Shown: positions 1 through 12,160, numbered from the stretch's first letter. The stretch is 64,000 nt of DNA from Serinus canaria (GCF_022539315.1 NC_066317.1:70539190-70603189); one strand, 5' to 3'. Program-made: numbers and translations. Notes: generated by a model from the letters alone, not told the origin.

Positions 1-230
1 TGAGCTCCATGGCCAACTCCTCACCGGCTGCAGGAGCAAACCCCTCATCCAGAGCAGGAAATCCCCAAACTGATCCATGAACTGCAGAGCACAGAGGGTG
101 AGGGGTGTGAGCACAGCACCAGGGCTGTTTGCAGCTGGCCAGTGCAGGTGCTGGTGGCACAAAGCCTCGGGGATCCACAGGGGTCACCACGGCCACAACC
201 TCACTCCCGGGCTGGGGCTGGCCGGGGGTG
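1..230. other. Intronic, no recognised feature
   Basis: GC-rich sequence without a supported exon, RNA gene or repeat family that I recognise. Confidence 0.5.
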
Positions 231-231
231 A

Positions 232-412
232 CCCAAGGGTCACCTCAGAGGGAGGGCTTGATGGTGTGGCACTTGGTGCCATGGGCTGGGTGGCAAGGGG
301 TTGTGAGGTCATTGGCTGGACTCAGCCACCTCTGAGGTCTTTTCCAGCCTAGTTAATTCCATGGTTCTGTGGGATCCTGGAGGTCTTTTCCAGCCTTTGT
401 GATCCTAAGGGA
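232..412 (+). mobile_element. CR1 LINE 3' tail, degraded
   Basis: The order 'GGTGTGGCACTTGGTGCCAT', then 'CTGAGGTCTTTTCCAGCCT', then a degenerate ATTCCATGG/GATCCT tail is that of the 3' end of avian CR1 retroposons. The 'AGGTCTTTTCCAGCCT' segment occurs twice (about 331 and 382), so the tail is partly duplicated. Confidence 0.6.
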
Positions 413-1139
413 AGCAGAGCTGGAGGGCAGCAGTGAGGTGACCCACACCAGGTTTTACCAAATCCCAAAGTCCACAGTAATTCCTGCCTGGTTTAGCTTT
501 CCATCTGCTGCCAAACAGAGCCCAGAGATTTCTATTTGCATCCCGGTATTTGGCAAAGGCAAGGAATATTTCCTAGTGGGAATATAAAAAAAAAAAAAAT
601 AAAAAATAAACCCTTCCATTCACACTGAAACATCTCCTGGACATCCCTGTGGGCCGAATTCCCAGAACACCGAAATCCAAACCTCCAAATGGGAAAAAGA
701 GACTGATTACCTGCCAGGAACCTCAGGAGGGGCAAGCCAAGCCCTAATAGCAGCCTGTGTTCCCATCTGGCCTCCACACAGAAGTGGGAAAATGTCCCTG
801 TTCGGAGCTGGACCGGCTCGTCAGGGCAATTGCCTCGGAATTAATTAAGTGTTCCTCCCTGCAGCTGCACAGAGCGTCCACGTGGATCATTCCCTGATTG
901 CACTGATGATTCCCTGGAATGGATGGGACCATCAGACCCAGCTCCATCAGAGCTGGATTCCATGATCCTCCTGGGCCCCTTCCAACTCTCTGTGCCTGAA
1001 GAATGTGCATCTAAATATTCGTATTTTAGGCTAAAATCCTGAATATTCATTTCAGAATTGTGAAGGCCAAGTCACAGCATGAGTCTTTAACCCCTCAAAA
1101 TAATTCAAACATCAGAGGGGAAGAACGGCTTCCCACTGG
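413..1139. other. Intronic, non-repetitive; short A-rich run
   Basis: No exon or element recognised. An A-rich stretch sits at about 585-610. The part around 640-1080 is non-repetitive and of ordinary composition. Confidence 0.5.
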
Positions 1140-1386
1140 CAGAGGGCGGGGAGAGATGGGAGACTGGCAAGGAATTCCTGGCTGGGAGGGTGGGCAGGGG
1201 CTGGGCTGGAATTCCCAGAGCAGCTGTGGCTGCCCCTGGATCCCTGGCAGTGCCCAAAGCCAGGTTGGACACTGGGGCTTGGATCCACCTGGGACAGTGG
1301 GAGGTGTCCCTGCCACGGATGGGGTGGGATAGGGTGGGATGGGATTTAAGGTCCCTTCCCACCCAAACCATCCTGGGATTCTGGGA
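1140..1386 (+). mobile_element. CR1 LINE fragment
   Basis: Truncated CR1 3' end: 'GCCCCTGGATCCCTGGCAGT', 'TTGGACACTGGGGCTTGGAT', 'GGACAGTGGGAGGTGTCCCT', then 'AAGGTCCCTTCCCACCCAAA' and a degenerate tail. The same blocks recur at 15105, 37945 and 44030 in this window. Confidence 0.85.
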
Positions 1387-1529
1387 GATGGGAGCTGTGC
1401 TTGGCTGAGGTGCCGCTGTGCCTGGAGATTGGAGGGATCTTCCAGAGGTGGGAATGTGGGAATGTGTCCTCCTGAAGCCGTGACCTCGTTCTCCTCTGGA
1501 ATTCCTTGAGTCCTCGCAGCTCCTCCACG

Positions 1530-1760
1530 TCTCAGCTGCGACTCCGAGCGGGGCAGTAAAAAATGGAACGTTTCGCTCCAAAATTGAAACATTTTGCTGA
1601 GCCTAATTAAAGCAACTCCTGATGATTGTGTAAAAGGCTGTCCCAGGCCTTCAAACGAGTTCCTGAGCGCCGGCTGCGCTCGAGCTCCGTGCCTAATCAC
1701 CCCTGGAAGGAGCAGGAGCTGCGGGTGTTGAAAGGGAACAGCTCCGGCTTGGCCGGGGCG
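1530..1760. promoter_or_regulatory. Candidate conserved noncoding element
   Basis: A non-repetitive block whose style differs from the surrounding decayed repeats: AT-rich core (GCCTAATTAAAGCAACTCCT, with a TAATTA homeodomain-type core) next to CpG-containing sequence (GAGCGCCGGCTGCGCTCGAG). This is only compositional evidence; function is inferred. Confidence 0.25.
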
Positions 1761-1924
1761 GCCGCGGGTGTGGAAACGCGCAGGGAACACGAGCACGGCT
1801 TTGATCCCAGCACAGCCCCAACCCCCCCAGCTCGGCACTCACCGAGGGCAAGGACAGGAGGGTTTGGAGAGACCTCAGAGCTCGGGACAGAGGTGTCGCA
1901 GCTGTCATCTCGTGGAAGGCTGGC

Positions 1925-2380
1925 TCCGTGGAATTCCAGCACAGAAATGGGATCCAGGTCAGCACAATCCCTTCCCCCTCTCATCCCAAGAACCTCTCTG
2001 GGTCCTTCAGCTTCTTCCAAACTGGGTCACTCTTGGAGGGCAGCAGAAGAACAGGCTGAGATGCAGCCAAGGAAAGGATTTGGGGCCAATGGAAGTTTTA
2101 GCATGCTCCTTTTCTCTCAACACAACGTGGAGATGGAGCTCCATGGAATTCCAGCACAGAAATGGGATCCAGGTTGGCACAATCCCTTCCCCCTCTCATC
2201 CCAAGAACCTCTCTGGGCGCTTCAGCTTCTTCCAAACTGGGTCACTCCTGGAGGGCAGCAGAAGAACAGGCTGAGATGCAGCCAAGGAAATGTGGAAAGG
2301 ATTTGGAGCCGATGGAAGATCTTGGCACACTCCTCGTTTTCTTCCAGAAGGACAACGTGGAGATGGAGCTGCTCAACTCA
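1925..2380. repeat. Tandem duplication, about 215-230 bp unit, 2 copies
   Basis: 'GAATTCCAGCACAGAAATGG' occurs at 1931 and 2146 and the following about 150 bases are nearly identical in both copies. 'CAACGTGGAGATGGAGCT' at 2122 and 2353 marks the start of a partial third unit. No coding function: the open frames across it are in several frames. Confidence 0.85.
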
Positions 2381-2920
2381 CAGAGTAACAAACGTCACTT
2401 GAGATGTCCTGGAATTCTTTTAAGCCCAGCTTGGGACATGGTCTAAACCTGTTAGAAACTGCTGAGAGCTGAAAAACCAAGTGGGAGCTGCAGTGGTTCA
2501 TGGACAAAAGTGGGAATGTAAATGGGATAATCCTGGTTATAATTCCTCGTGATCTTTAGTTCAGGTGGCTCTTGGAGGAGTAATGACTCTCCCAACCAGG
2601 CATCTGCAGGAACTTCAGTGATGTCAGGGAGTTCCTGCACACTCAGATCCCTTGATCAGCTCTTGATTTTATGTTTAATATTAGTTCATCCTGGCTTAAC
2701 TGGACTGAGCAGGATTAGCAGCAGAACATCAGGAAAAGTGGGGGAGGCTGGAGAAGCACCAAGGTATTCCTGAGGCTGGGCCAGGGCTTGTGAAGGAGGG
2801 CAAGAACCTGGAACTGGAGCGTGCCAGTGGGAGAGAAGGGGAGCTGGGAGGAGCAGGAGGAGGAGGAGAAGCCCTGGCTGAGCACCTCGTGGATGTGCTT
2901 GTGGCAACCAGAGAACCCCA
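2381..2920. other. Intronic, no recognised feature
   Basis: Ordinary intronic sequence without supported exon or repeat; a short GAGGAG run lies near 2850-2870. Confidence 0.45.
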
Positions 2921-2924
2921 CAAG

Positions 2925-3035
2925 GGTTTGGGTGGGAAGGACCTTGGAGCCCATCCAGTGCCACACCTGCCATGGACAGGGACACCTCCCGCTGTCCCAG
3001 GGAGCTCCAAGCCCCATCCAACCCAGCTCTGAGCC
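2925..3035 (-). mobile_element. CR1 LINE 3' tail
   Basis: On the plus strand it reads 'GGTTTGGGTGGGAAGGACCT', a short gap, then 'GGACAGGGACACCTCCCGCT', the reverse complement of a CR1 3' end. Confidence 0.75.
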
Positions 3036-3735
3036 ATTTAAACTCTCAGTTCAGCCTCGAATGGATCAATTATTGATCCCCCTTCGCTGGAGATGCACAA
3101 GAGATCAAACAGGAGCTGCTGAGATGGGGAACCAAGCTGCTCTCCATATGCCCGAGGAAAGGGCCCTCCAGAAATAGCAGAGTGGGAGGCGAAGTCTCCT
3201 TTAGGAACATCGCTGATACAAAGTTGGGTTTGTTCCCAACTTCAGAAGTGAGAAGTGGGAGGAGGAATAAAAGCTGATTGCAATCTGATGGGTGCAGCTC
3301 TCTTATCTCTGCCTTCCCAGAGCGGCTTCACGTGAGAGCAGCTCCGGAGCCCTGTGGAAAACACGAGCTGAGCTCCCAGCCCGGCAGCTCCCCGGGCTCA
3401 GGGACCTCTGCTGGAAATCAACAGCTGAGCTGCAAAACCAGGACAGGATTCCAGGAGATTCCAGCCCTCTTCTCTACCCTGTGTCCTGCTCTACCCCAGC
3501 ACCTCTCTCACATCCAAACAGCTCCAGGCTTTTCCCAAGTGACTCCCCAGGGAGGTTTGGAGGTAAAGGCCCTGCAAAGCTCTCCTGGACTCTTCAGGAA
3601 GGAAGTCTGGTGGGAGCTGGAATGGCTCCCCAGGGAATGGGCACATTCCCAAGGCTGCCAGAGCTCCAGGAGGGACAGGGTGGGATTCTGGGGTCAGGAT
3701 CAGGAGCTGGACTGATGATCCTGTTCATGGATTCT
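3036..3735. other. Intronic, non-repetitive
   Basis: No element recognised. The segment 3050-3290 (with GATCAATTATTGATC, a perfect inverted repeat at about 3064-3078) is non-repetitive and could be a conserved noncoding block. Confidence 0.35.
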
Positions 3736-3812
3736 CCTCATGGCAAGGGTTGGAATGAGATGATCTTTGAGGCTCCTCCCACCCCAAACCACTCCAGAAT
3801 TCCATGACCCTT
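3735..3812 (+). mobile_element. CR1 LINE extreme 3' end
   Basis: 'GGTTGGAATGAGATGATCTT' followed by 'CACCCCAAACCACTCCAGAA' is the last about 70 bases of a CR1 element. Confidence 0.65.
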
Positions 3813-6800
3813 GTGGGTCCAACTCAGGACACCCTGCCCAAGCTCCCACTGCTGCACACAGAAAATATTTCAGGGAGAGAGCTCCGGGGTCAGGGAATTC
3901 TTCAGTGGAGGAGCTCCCCTGCAGCACCCGCGTGAGCAAAGCAGAGCTGAGATTCACAGGGTCCTGAGGCTGGAAAGGATCCCTAAAATCAGCAACTCCA
4001 GCATATTCCAGAGATGCTTCATCTCCCAGCACGGGGACTCATCCACTGCTCCCTGGATAAGGAGCAGGAGAGGTTTCCATCACCCCAAACTCCACATTCT
4101 GGAGCGATGGGAAACGCAGCGGGAGCGTCCGAGTGAGCCTGGGCTGAACCGGCAGCTGGGGAAGAGGGAAAAACAGGGAGAACTCAAACCCCACAAACCT
4201 CCGGGCTAAAAAAGGCAGCCAGGAAATTCACAGAGAGCCAAAAATCTGCAGAACCCCTCGGTGCCCTCTCCCTGCACAGCCAGAGCCAGGGGGACGGTGG
4301 GAAGGGCAGCAGATCCCGGGAATTGGGGGCTGGAGGGATGAATTCCTCATCTCAGCTCGAGCCTTCCCACAGAACAAAGATGGAGAGACAGGGAATTGTT
4401 TTTCCAAGGCAGCTGCAGCCTGGAAGAGGCTCCGTGTGTGGCACCATAAACACCCAGGGATGCTCCTTGAAGTGAGATCCTGCAGGGAATTCTGCTCCCA
4501 AGGCACACGGAATGAGGAGACTCCCCGTGGCTTCAGCTGCTCCGCCGGGATGGATCCCGTGAGCCGCCCTCGAGCCTGGATTTGATCTTTTCCCTGCGGA
4601 ATGTTTTCCTTCAGCATCCCAGGCCAAAGGCAGAGGCAACACCGAGCCCTGACACTGCTCCAAAAGCTCTGCATGGACCAGATGGGGCCATTCCCAGGAT
4701 GATGGAATTCCCTGGATGAGCCCCTTGGAAAAGGCAGGAGTGGTGACCCCGGATCCCGTTAGGGCTCCTGTCAGCAACGCCACCCCTGCTCCCAATCCAG
4801 GGGCTGAGCCCTCCCTGCAGACACAGGGCTGGTGAATCCCAGTGGGAATTCCAGGCAGCCGGAGCCCCTCCCACTCAGTGCCAGCACCCCGAGGAGCTGG
4901 ATGCCCCCCATGGTGCCAGCACAATAAAATCCATCCATCCACCCCATCCATGACACTCCCCTTCCCAAACATCCATCTCCTCCCCCCTTCCCCTCCCAGC
5001 TCTGTAACACTTCAATTTGGGAAGCTCCAGGATCCCAAATCCAGCGGCTGCTGCCGCTTCCCATCCTCTGACAGCCCCGGCTGGGCTCCTGTAAACACCT
5101 CCCCAGTGCAGCCATTCCAGGGGGGTTTTCCAAGCGGGAAAAACCCAGGAGGGAAATTGGAATCCTGCAGCCCTGGCCAAGAGCAGAGCGGGAGCTTCCT
5201 GAGGCTCCCGCTGCCCGCCCAGGGAAGGGAGCAGGGATGAGGATGGGAGGTGGAAGGGAGGCTGTTTAATCTCCTCTTGATTCCCAATAATTATTTAAAG
5301 CTGCCAGGGACCTTGTTTTGAAAATCCCACTGCGTGCACTCCATATATCCCGCTCACACTGACACCAGGAATTAGAAAATTCCAGCTCCATCAAAACGGC
5401 TTTCGGGCGGATTCTGCTGCTCTGGACTTTCTCAGGCTGCAGACAATGCAATAAAAGCTCTCCCTCAAACAATATTCCTCCGTCTTTTAACAACGCCGGG
5501 GAAATATTTCTTCTGTTCTGGCTCTTTGCTATGACAAAATTTCCAGCCAAGGCCAAATTTCAGCTTTGGTTTCCCAGCAAGGCTCAGGAATTTGGGATGC
5601 TGGGAGCAGCAAGGAGCTGGGGAGCAAACCCAGCCTCAGGCATGGGCTTGACTTCCCCTGAAGGTGACTGGGGCACGCCCAAGGCCTCTCCTCAACAGGC
5701 CTGGTCTGCTCCATCAGGGCATGAAAAAGAGCACAAAAACTGGAAATGCACTTTAATAGTGACCCAGGGCTTCTCCCCGAACCGAAAATGCAGAATTAAT
5801 GTGGATGTGCTGGTGTTTTCCTTGGTCACTGCCGTGTTTTTCCAGCCCTCTGCGTGTTATTCCAGGCCCTTTTATGGAGGGGCATTATTTGCTCAGCTGA
5901 ATTATTCCCACTTTATCCCCTCTGATTCAGACATTTGTTGGATTTCTGGACAATGGCAGCTCCTTGTCAGAAATCAGAGGGGATTTATGGAGATTTCTCC
6001 TGGAAAAGTCCTTTTTGCCAAGGCTGAATGGACCCGAAATTCATTTTCAGTCTTTGGTTTTTTTTAGTTTGTGGAGTTCCAATCCCTGGAAGCGCCCACA
6101 GCCAGGCTGGATCCAGGTTGGATTCCTGGACAAACCAGGAACCCCCAAATTAGGAAGTTTTAAATAAAACTATTGGGGTACTGAGCAAATCAGCCTCACC
6201 AGAGGGAATCTGCGAGTCCCACACCACGTTGCCAAGCAGGAATTCTCCCAGAGCCACCCTGAAATCCTCCTTTAAGCTCAACTCCTCCTCCAAACCCCGA
6301 GATTGCACAGAATTGATTCCCTGAGAGTGGAACCTGAGCCCTGCAGGAGTGGGGCTGCTGCTCCATCCCCACACTCCAGACACACCTGGAGCAAGGAGAA
6401 GGCCCTGGCACGATTTCCATCCCCTAAAACATCCCAGAAAATGTTCTGAGCCAAAGCTGAGCCTTATCACCATCACACATTCCCAAAGTTATTCCTGCCC
6501 AGTTATTCCCGTCTCTAATTCCACCCTCACACATTTTTTCCCTTCCCCTGCCATTTTTACACCTAAAGAGAGGAAAAGGCAGCTCAGATACCACCAGAGC
6601 TTGAGCTCTGCCCCTTCTCTGCACACCTCTGCCCTTCCCAAACCTTCTGCCACATTCCCTGTCGCTCTTTGCTCCCAAAAATCCTCATCAATCCCCAAGA
6701 CTTGGTTTTAACCCCCAAAATCACCTGGCAGCACCACCAGAGGAGGAGCCAAGGGCAGGAACGCCTTTGAGGAGGAGCAGATTTCCAGGAGGACATTCCC

Positions 6801-6845
6801 AGATTTCACCACAATCCCTGGGGAGGTGGTGCTCAGGTTGTCCTT
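3813..6845. other. Long intronic stretch without repeats recognised
   Basis: About 3 kb without tandem arrays or clear CR1. It has several AT-richer islands, notably 5275-5560 (AATAATTATTTAAAGCTGCC) and 5740-6070, which look less decayed than their surroundings. No splice-flanked reading frame that resembles a known protein was found on either strand. Confidence 0.4.
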
Positions 6846-6849
6846 GAGG

Positions 6850-7110
6850 ATCAGCTCAGATCCCAGAATCCCTGAGGTTGGAAAAGCCTCCAGGGCCATC
6901 CAGTCCAAGCTGTGCCCCATCCCCACCTTGGCACTGAGTGCCACATCCAGGAATTCCCTGGACACCTCCAGGGATGGGGATTCCAACCCTCCCTGGGCAC
7001 TTCCAAGTCCTGACCCCCCTTTCCATGAGGAAATTCCTGCTGGTGTCCAACCTGAGCCTGCCCTGGCCCAGCCTGAGGCCGCTCCCTTCTGGCAGCTTCA
7101 CCTGAAGGAC
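6850..7110 (-). mobile_element. CR1 LINE fragment
   Basis: Plus strand shows the reverse-complement CR1 order: 'AGAATCCCTGAGGTTGGAAA', 'CCATCCAGTCCAAGCTGTGC', 'GGACACCTCCAGGGATGGGG', 'CCATGAGGAAATTCCTGCTG', 'CCTGAGGCCGCTCCCTTCTG'. Confidence 0.85.
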
Positions 7111-7159
7111 CTGAGCAAGGTCAAGGCCTCATTCCCAAAGCCTCATTCCCAAATTAATT

Positions 7160-7400
7160 TGGTTTTCCCCCAGTGGCACAGCACGAGGTTGGGTTGGACA
7201 TTAGGGAAAGCTCCTCCAGGGGAGGGCAGTGGGCAGGGCAGGGCTGGAGTCCCCATCCCTGGAGGGATTCCGAGCCCTGTGGATGTGGCACCTGGGGACA
7301 GGGGCAGTGGTGGCCCTGGTGGCCCTGGGGGTGCTGGGACTCCACGTTCTCCAGGATCCCAGAGGGCTTTTCCAGCCTCAGCCCCACCACGGCTCCAGCA
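7160..7400 (+). mobile_element. CR1 LINE fragment, opposite orientation to its neighbour
   Basis: 'GGTTGGGTTGGACATTAGGG', 'CCCATCCCTGGAGGGATTCC', 'GTGGATGTGGCACCTGGGGA' and 'AGGGCTTTTCCAGCCTC' are the successive blocks of a CR1 3' end. With the element at 6850-7110 it forms a head-to-head pair separated by about 50 bases. Confidence 0.8.
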
Positions 7401-8164
7401 GCATTCCCAAAGCCACCCCAGGGGCTGCACACCCACCTCCTGCCCACCCAGGACACTCCCAGGAGCTGCCACATCCATGGAGGAGCTGAGGAATCCCCCC
7501 AGGAGGCTCCGGAATTCTGGGACAACAACAGGAATGCTGGAGAACCCCTGGGATCACTCAGGGCCTGATTTCCCATGCGTTCCCAACAGCTCCTCCCCGA
7601 TGCCAGGCAGGAGCTGCTCTTCCCTGGCTCTGGAAGGAGCCTTGGTGCTCCCCAAGGATGGACAGATGTGCCACAGGGCCGGGGGCATGGCTGACTTGGC
7701 TCCTGCTCGGGATCACCAGGGTCAGCAGCAGGATCCCAGAGGAAAATGTCAACAGCCCCGGCCTTCTCCGGGGGGGAGAGGCCTTGGAAAGGCTTTTTTT
7801 CCCCTGCCATGTGTCTGGTTTTACACTGTTGGTTTTGGCTCTCCCGAGGAAGGAAATTAAATGAGCAGCTTCTTTTTTTATCCTTCTGGAATCCTCCAGA
7901 GGAAGAGAGGCTGAGCTGAGGCTGCAGGAGGACGCCGGGGCCTTTGCTCTGGCCACACGGTTTTTGTCAGGGCTGGTGGAGAATTCCCCATCCCTCCAGA
8001 ATAAATTCCCTGCAGCTGTCATCACCCACACACCAGGTTCCCAAAAAAGGCTCCGGCCACAAATCTCCCTGGAGAGAGCACGAGGCCGTGGATGCTGCAG
8101 GTTGGGAAGCAAAGGGCAGAGGATGTCCCTAAATCCCACCCTCCACGATGCCCTCTGGGGCCTC
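7401..8164. other. Intronic, no recognised feature
   Basis: No exon, RNA gene or repeat family recognised. Confidence 0.45.
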
Positions 8165-8345
8165 ACCTCCTTCCCAGAATCATCCCAGCTGGAAAAGACC
8201 TCCAAGACCATCAGTCCAACCATTATCCCGGGATTTCAGCCTGCTCTGCTGAGGCAGCTCCAGTTCCAAGCCCCTGGTCCAAACCCTCAGGAGGTTCTGC
8301 CCCGGTTCTGCTGCTGCTCCCCCGCAGCCGTGCCCAGGTAATGCC
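8165..8345 (-). mobile_element. CR1 LINE 3' tail, degraded
   Basis: 'CAGAATCATCCCAGCTGGAA' and 'AAGACCATCAGTCCAACCAT' match the reverse complement of the CR1 terminus; the rest is diverged. Confidence 0.6.
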
Positions 8346-9220
8346 AGGGCACGCTCCAGGTATTCCTGCAGCACGCAATTCCTGCTGCTGGGATGGCTGC
8401 AGCAAACCTTCCCAGCTGCCTGGGCCAGCTCCAAGAAAAGGCTGAGTTAAAATTTCCACGCCAAGAAATTCAATTCTCACTCCGGGACCGCAAGAGGAAC
8501 TTTTAAAGGTCTGAGATCCGCGGAGGAAATGGTGCAAAGACAGGGAGAGAAGGGAAGGGGATGGGTACAATTCCCAGGAAAGCAGGAGACAGGGCTGCTT
8601 TCCAAGCTGCAGCTAAGAGCTCTGAGCTACCAGAAGTCATCAGAAGCAGCAGGGAGCCAGACAAGGTGCAGGAACAACCTTCCTTGGACAGAGAATTCCT
8701 TCCTTTTCCAAGAGAAACCCAACGGCAGCGGCGATGGTTTTCATTTAGAGCCCATTTACCTTGGTGGGAGCCAAGGCAGACACAGACCCTGGGATTTGGG
8801 AACAGCTCCCAGCTCCCTAAAAACCCCCGGCAGCCTTCCCACTCCCTCCCTCCGCTCTGCTCTGCTCCGCCGCGGTTTCTTCTGTTCTGGCCTCTCTCCT
8901 CCACCTTGCCCTTCCTAAATCCCAACTCCTCGTTCCGCCACCTCTCCTTGCCTGGCAATTCCTGCTGGGATTTCTCCCTCCCAGAAGCCCAGAAGGACGG
9001 GGCTGGTTCACCTCTAAGTGCGGGATTGTTACGTAAGTGCCCCTGGCAGGAGCTCCGTGCTCCGTGCACGGGGTCGCTCGCAGCAATTTGGGATTTTAAT
9101 AGACATCAAAACAGGAAAACATTCCCAGTTATGCAATCGGAGCCCTGATTGAAACCAGAAGCAGCCACCAGCTCCCAAAAAAAGAACTGGGAGCAGCCAA
9201 GCGGGGTCCACACAGCTCAG
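8346..9220. other. Intronic, non-repetitive
   Basis: No repeat recognised. 9025-9145, with CpGs and 'TTTTAATAGACATCAAAACA', is a weak candidate for conserved noncoding sequence. Confidence 0.35.
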
Positions 9221-9224
9221 CCTT

Positions 9225-9898
9225 GCTGCTCCCTCCCTCTCCATCCCAGAATTCCCACCCTTTGCCTGGAACCAACCCCGATTCCCTGGGACAGGGCCTC
9301 TCCTGCTTCCTCATGGAAGCACCTTCCAAGGTGCCCTTCCAACAGGGACCTTCCCACAGCCCCACCTCTCCTTTTCCCAACCCCTCCTGCAATATTCCAA
9401 CGCTTTTCCAGGCTCTAGGAATCATTGCTGAGGTTCAAACCTTTCCAATCCAGGGCAGGAACAGCTCAGGATCTGGTGCTGAACTCATCCCTGTTCTCCC
9501 ACCAGCTGAGCTCTCGTTTCCCAAACACCAGGCAATTCCCTCTCCATGATTTCCACTGCTCCCTCCCTCTCCATCCCAGAATTCCCACCCTTTGTCTGGA
9601 ACCAACCCCAATTCCCTGGGACAGGGCCTCTCCTGCTTCCCCATGGAAGCACTTCCAAAGTTGCCCTTCCAACAGGGACCTTCCCACGTCACCTCTGCTC
9701 CTCCCAAAGCCTCCTGCAATATTCCAACGCTTTTCCAGGCTCTAGGAATCATTGCTGAGGTTCAAACCTTTCCAGTTCAGGGCAGGAACAGCTCAGGGGC
9801 CGGTGCTGAACTCACCCACCTCACTCTCCCCCAGCCTAAGGAACACTGAAAGCTCTCGTTTCCTAAACCCCAGGGGATTCTCTCTCTGTAATTCCCAC
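9225..9898. repeat. Tandem duplication, 330-bp unit, 2 copies
   Basis: 'CTGCTCCCTCCCTCTCCATC' starts both copies (about 9227 and 9557), and the copies run in register to 'GAGCTCTCGTTTCC' and 'AAGCTCTCGTTTCC' at their ends. Identity is high over most of the unit, so the duplication is fairly recent or homogenised. Confidence 0.9.
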
Positions 9899-10256
9899 TT
9901 TTCCAGGCTCTCACTACTGCCAGGACACTGCCCAGCCTCCCTGGAACAAGGGGATGGAGCAGCTGGAGCCTGCACCAGGCAGGAGTTCCAGGGATTAAAG
10001 GAATCTCCATCCTTCAGAGGCGCCTGCAGGAGGCAAACGTTACCAAACACCAAAAACCAGGGAAATCAATGAAAATCAGAGCAGGAATGGGATAAAACTC
10101 CAGGATTGCCTTTGTGGCTTCTTCCCTTGAGGGCTGAGACAGGACCAGGCCGAGGGAGAAAGGTCATTCAGTGGGATGAGGAGGTTTGGAAAAGCCCCAG
10201 GAGGGGGAAGAGCCGAGGGCGAGACAACAATGGCAGGAGATTTCAGTGTGCCAGAG
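9899..10256. other. Intronic, no recognised feature
   Basis: Nothing beyond ordinary intronic sequence seen. Confidence 0.45.
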
Positions 10257-10347
10257 CTCGGGATTTAAAACAGGGATCAGCCTGGGATTCCCAAAATTCT
10301 GGGATCAGCCTGGGATTCCCAAAATTCTGGGATCAGCAGGGCTTGGA
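10257..10347. repeat. Short tandem repeat, 38-bp spaced 'GGGATTCCCAAAATTCTGGG'
   Basis: 'GGGATCAGCCTGGGATTCCC' followed by AAAATTCT is repeated directly two and a half times. Confidence 0.8.
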
Positions 10348-10477
10348 GGAGGAGTCAGCTGCTCAGAGCCTGCAGGGAGCAGCAGGATGAGGAGAGGACA
10401 CGGCGGGAGGATCCCAAGTGTCACCTGAAGGTGCCACCAAGCAGCTGCCAGGCCATGACAATCCCTTGGGACACGGA

Positions 10478-10615
10478 ATCATGGAATGGTTTGGGTGGGA
10501 AGGCACCTTCAGGATCATCTCATTCCACCCCCCAGCCATAGGCAGGGACACCTCCCCCTATCCCAGGGCGTTCCAAGCTGGCCTTGGACACTTCCAGGGA
10601 CGCGGAGGCAGCCAC
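10478..10615 (-). mobile_element. CR1 LINE 3' tail
   Basis: Reverse-complement CR1: 'AATCATGGAATGGTTTGGGT', 'CAGGATCATCTCATTCCACC', 'GGCAGGGACACCTCCCCCTA', 'GGACACTTCCAGGGACGCGG'. Confidence 0.85.
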
Positions 10616-11499
10616 AGCTTCCCTGGAAAACTGTGCCATTATGGATATCCCAGCTGGATATTTCCATCAAGGAAAAAACCAAGCCTAAGAAGCCCCAGAG
10701 ACCCCAGCAAGGTGTGGCTGCCAGGGGAATCCCACAGTGCAGGAGCCAGGAGAACAGCAGGGCTCAGAACCCCTCCAGTGCTCCCTGGAGTATCCCAAGC
10801 CTAACTTCAGGATGGATTTTCCAGCTCCTGCAGAAGCCACAGCCAGGAATGATCAGACCCAACCCCTGCAGGCAGCACCTCCCCGGGTGTGTCCCTCACT
10901 CCCTAAATAAAAGCTGCACTCAGTACTCTGTGCCAGAGCAGCTCAGGTTATCCCCACATTCCCATTATCCAGAAACATCACACAGAATTCCAGAGAAAAG
11001 TGGTTTTTGCCCAGTTGTGCTCTGCAGGATTTAACAGGACACACGAGGAGCTCTGCTCGGGGCTGGCCTCACCCCTGAACCTGCCCCAAACTCTCCTGGG
11101 ACCCATCCTGCAGGGTGACAGCCTGTGTGTCCCCAGTGACCACACAGGGACACGGAGCCTGCCCCAAACGATCCCCGAGAATTCCAACCCGCAGGAATTT
11201 CACAGGGAATCGACACCAAACGAGGAGCAATCCCAACTATTCTTTGGGATGGAGGACGGAGGTTCAGGGGTGTTTCAGGAGCAGGAGCAGGGTGCAGAAG
11301 CTGCTCAGGTCAGGGTGTTGTGTAAGCAGAGCTGCAGAGCTGATTTCCCCAAATCACCAAATGGGTTCCTGCTGCTCCAGCCCTCGTAAACAAACTCATT
11401 AGGCTGCATCTTGAAAGGAGTAAACAAATAGTTGGCATCTGAGAGCAGAGCTCTTGCACAACCTCACCCACACTCCTGCCCGGCTCGGCGGGCGCCCCG
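10616..11499. other. Intronic, no recognised feature
   Basis: No supported exon or repeat. AATAAA at about 10906 has no supporting transcript context. Confidence 0.4.
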
Positions 11500-11507
11500 A
11501 GCCCCCG

Positions 11508-11581
11508 CGGTACCGGGGACACCCTGGGGACACCCCGGGGACACCCTGGGGACACCCCGGGGACACCCCGGGGACAGCCAG
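11508..11581. repeat. 12-bp minisatellite GGGGACACCCCG
   Basis: Six near-perfect copies of GGGGACACCC(T/C)G. Runs of four G at regular spacing on the plus strand could form a G-quadruplex. Confidence 0.9.
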
Positions 11582-11739
11582 GCCCCGTGCTGCTGGATGT
11601 GCCACCAGCAGGAGCTTCTGAGCCCCTCCAGGCCCTGTGCCCAGCCTGGCCATTGCCACCTTCTGGTCCTGCTGGGACGGCCACCAGCACGGCCACTGCG
11701 CTCCTGGTGCTGCAGAGTGCAGGGCCAGGGAGCCCAGAG

Positions 11740-12160
11740 GGGACAGGGGACACCAGCCTGCCCCAGGGGATGTCACTCTGCTACAGGGGACACCAGCCTG
11801 CCCCAGGGGATGTCACCATACTCCAGGGGACACCAGCCTGCCCAAGGAGACACCATCCTGCCCCGGGGGATGTCACCACACTCCAGAGGATGCCACCACA
11901 CTCCAGGGGACACCATCCTGGCCCAGGGGATGTCACCATACTCCAGGGGACACCAGCCTGCCCCAGGGGATGGCACCACACTCCAGGGGACACCATCCTG
12001 GCCCAGGGGATGTCACCATACTCCAGGGGACACCAGCCTGCCCCGGGGGACGTCACCACACTCCAGAGGATGCCACCACACTCCAGGGGACACCATCCTG
12101 GCCCAGGGGATGTCACCATACTCCAGGGGACACCAGCCTGCCCCAGGGGACACCAGAGCA
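11740..12160. repeat. 20-bp minisatellite, about 21 copies
   Basis: Basic unit CACCAGCCTGCCCCAGGGGA alternates with TGTCACCATACTCCAGGGGA, giving 40- and 60-base higher-order units. Open in all three forward frames, hence spurious long reading frames up to 400 codons across 11432-12634. Confidence 0.95.
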
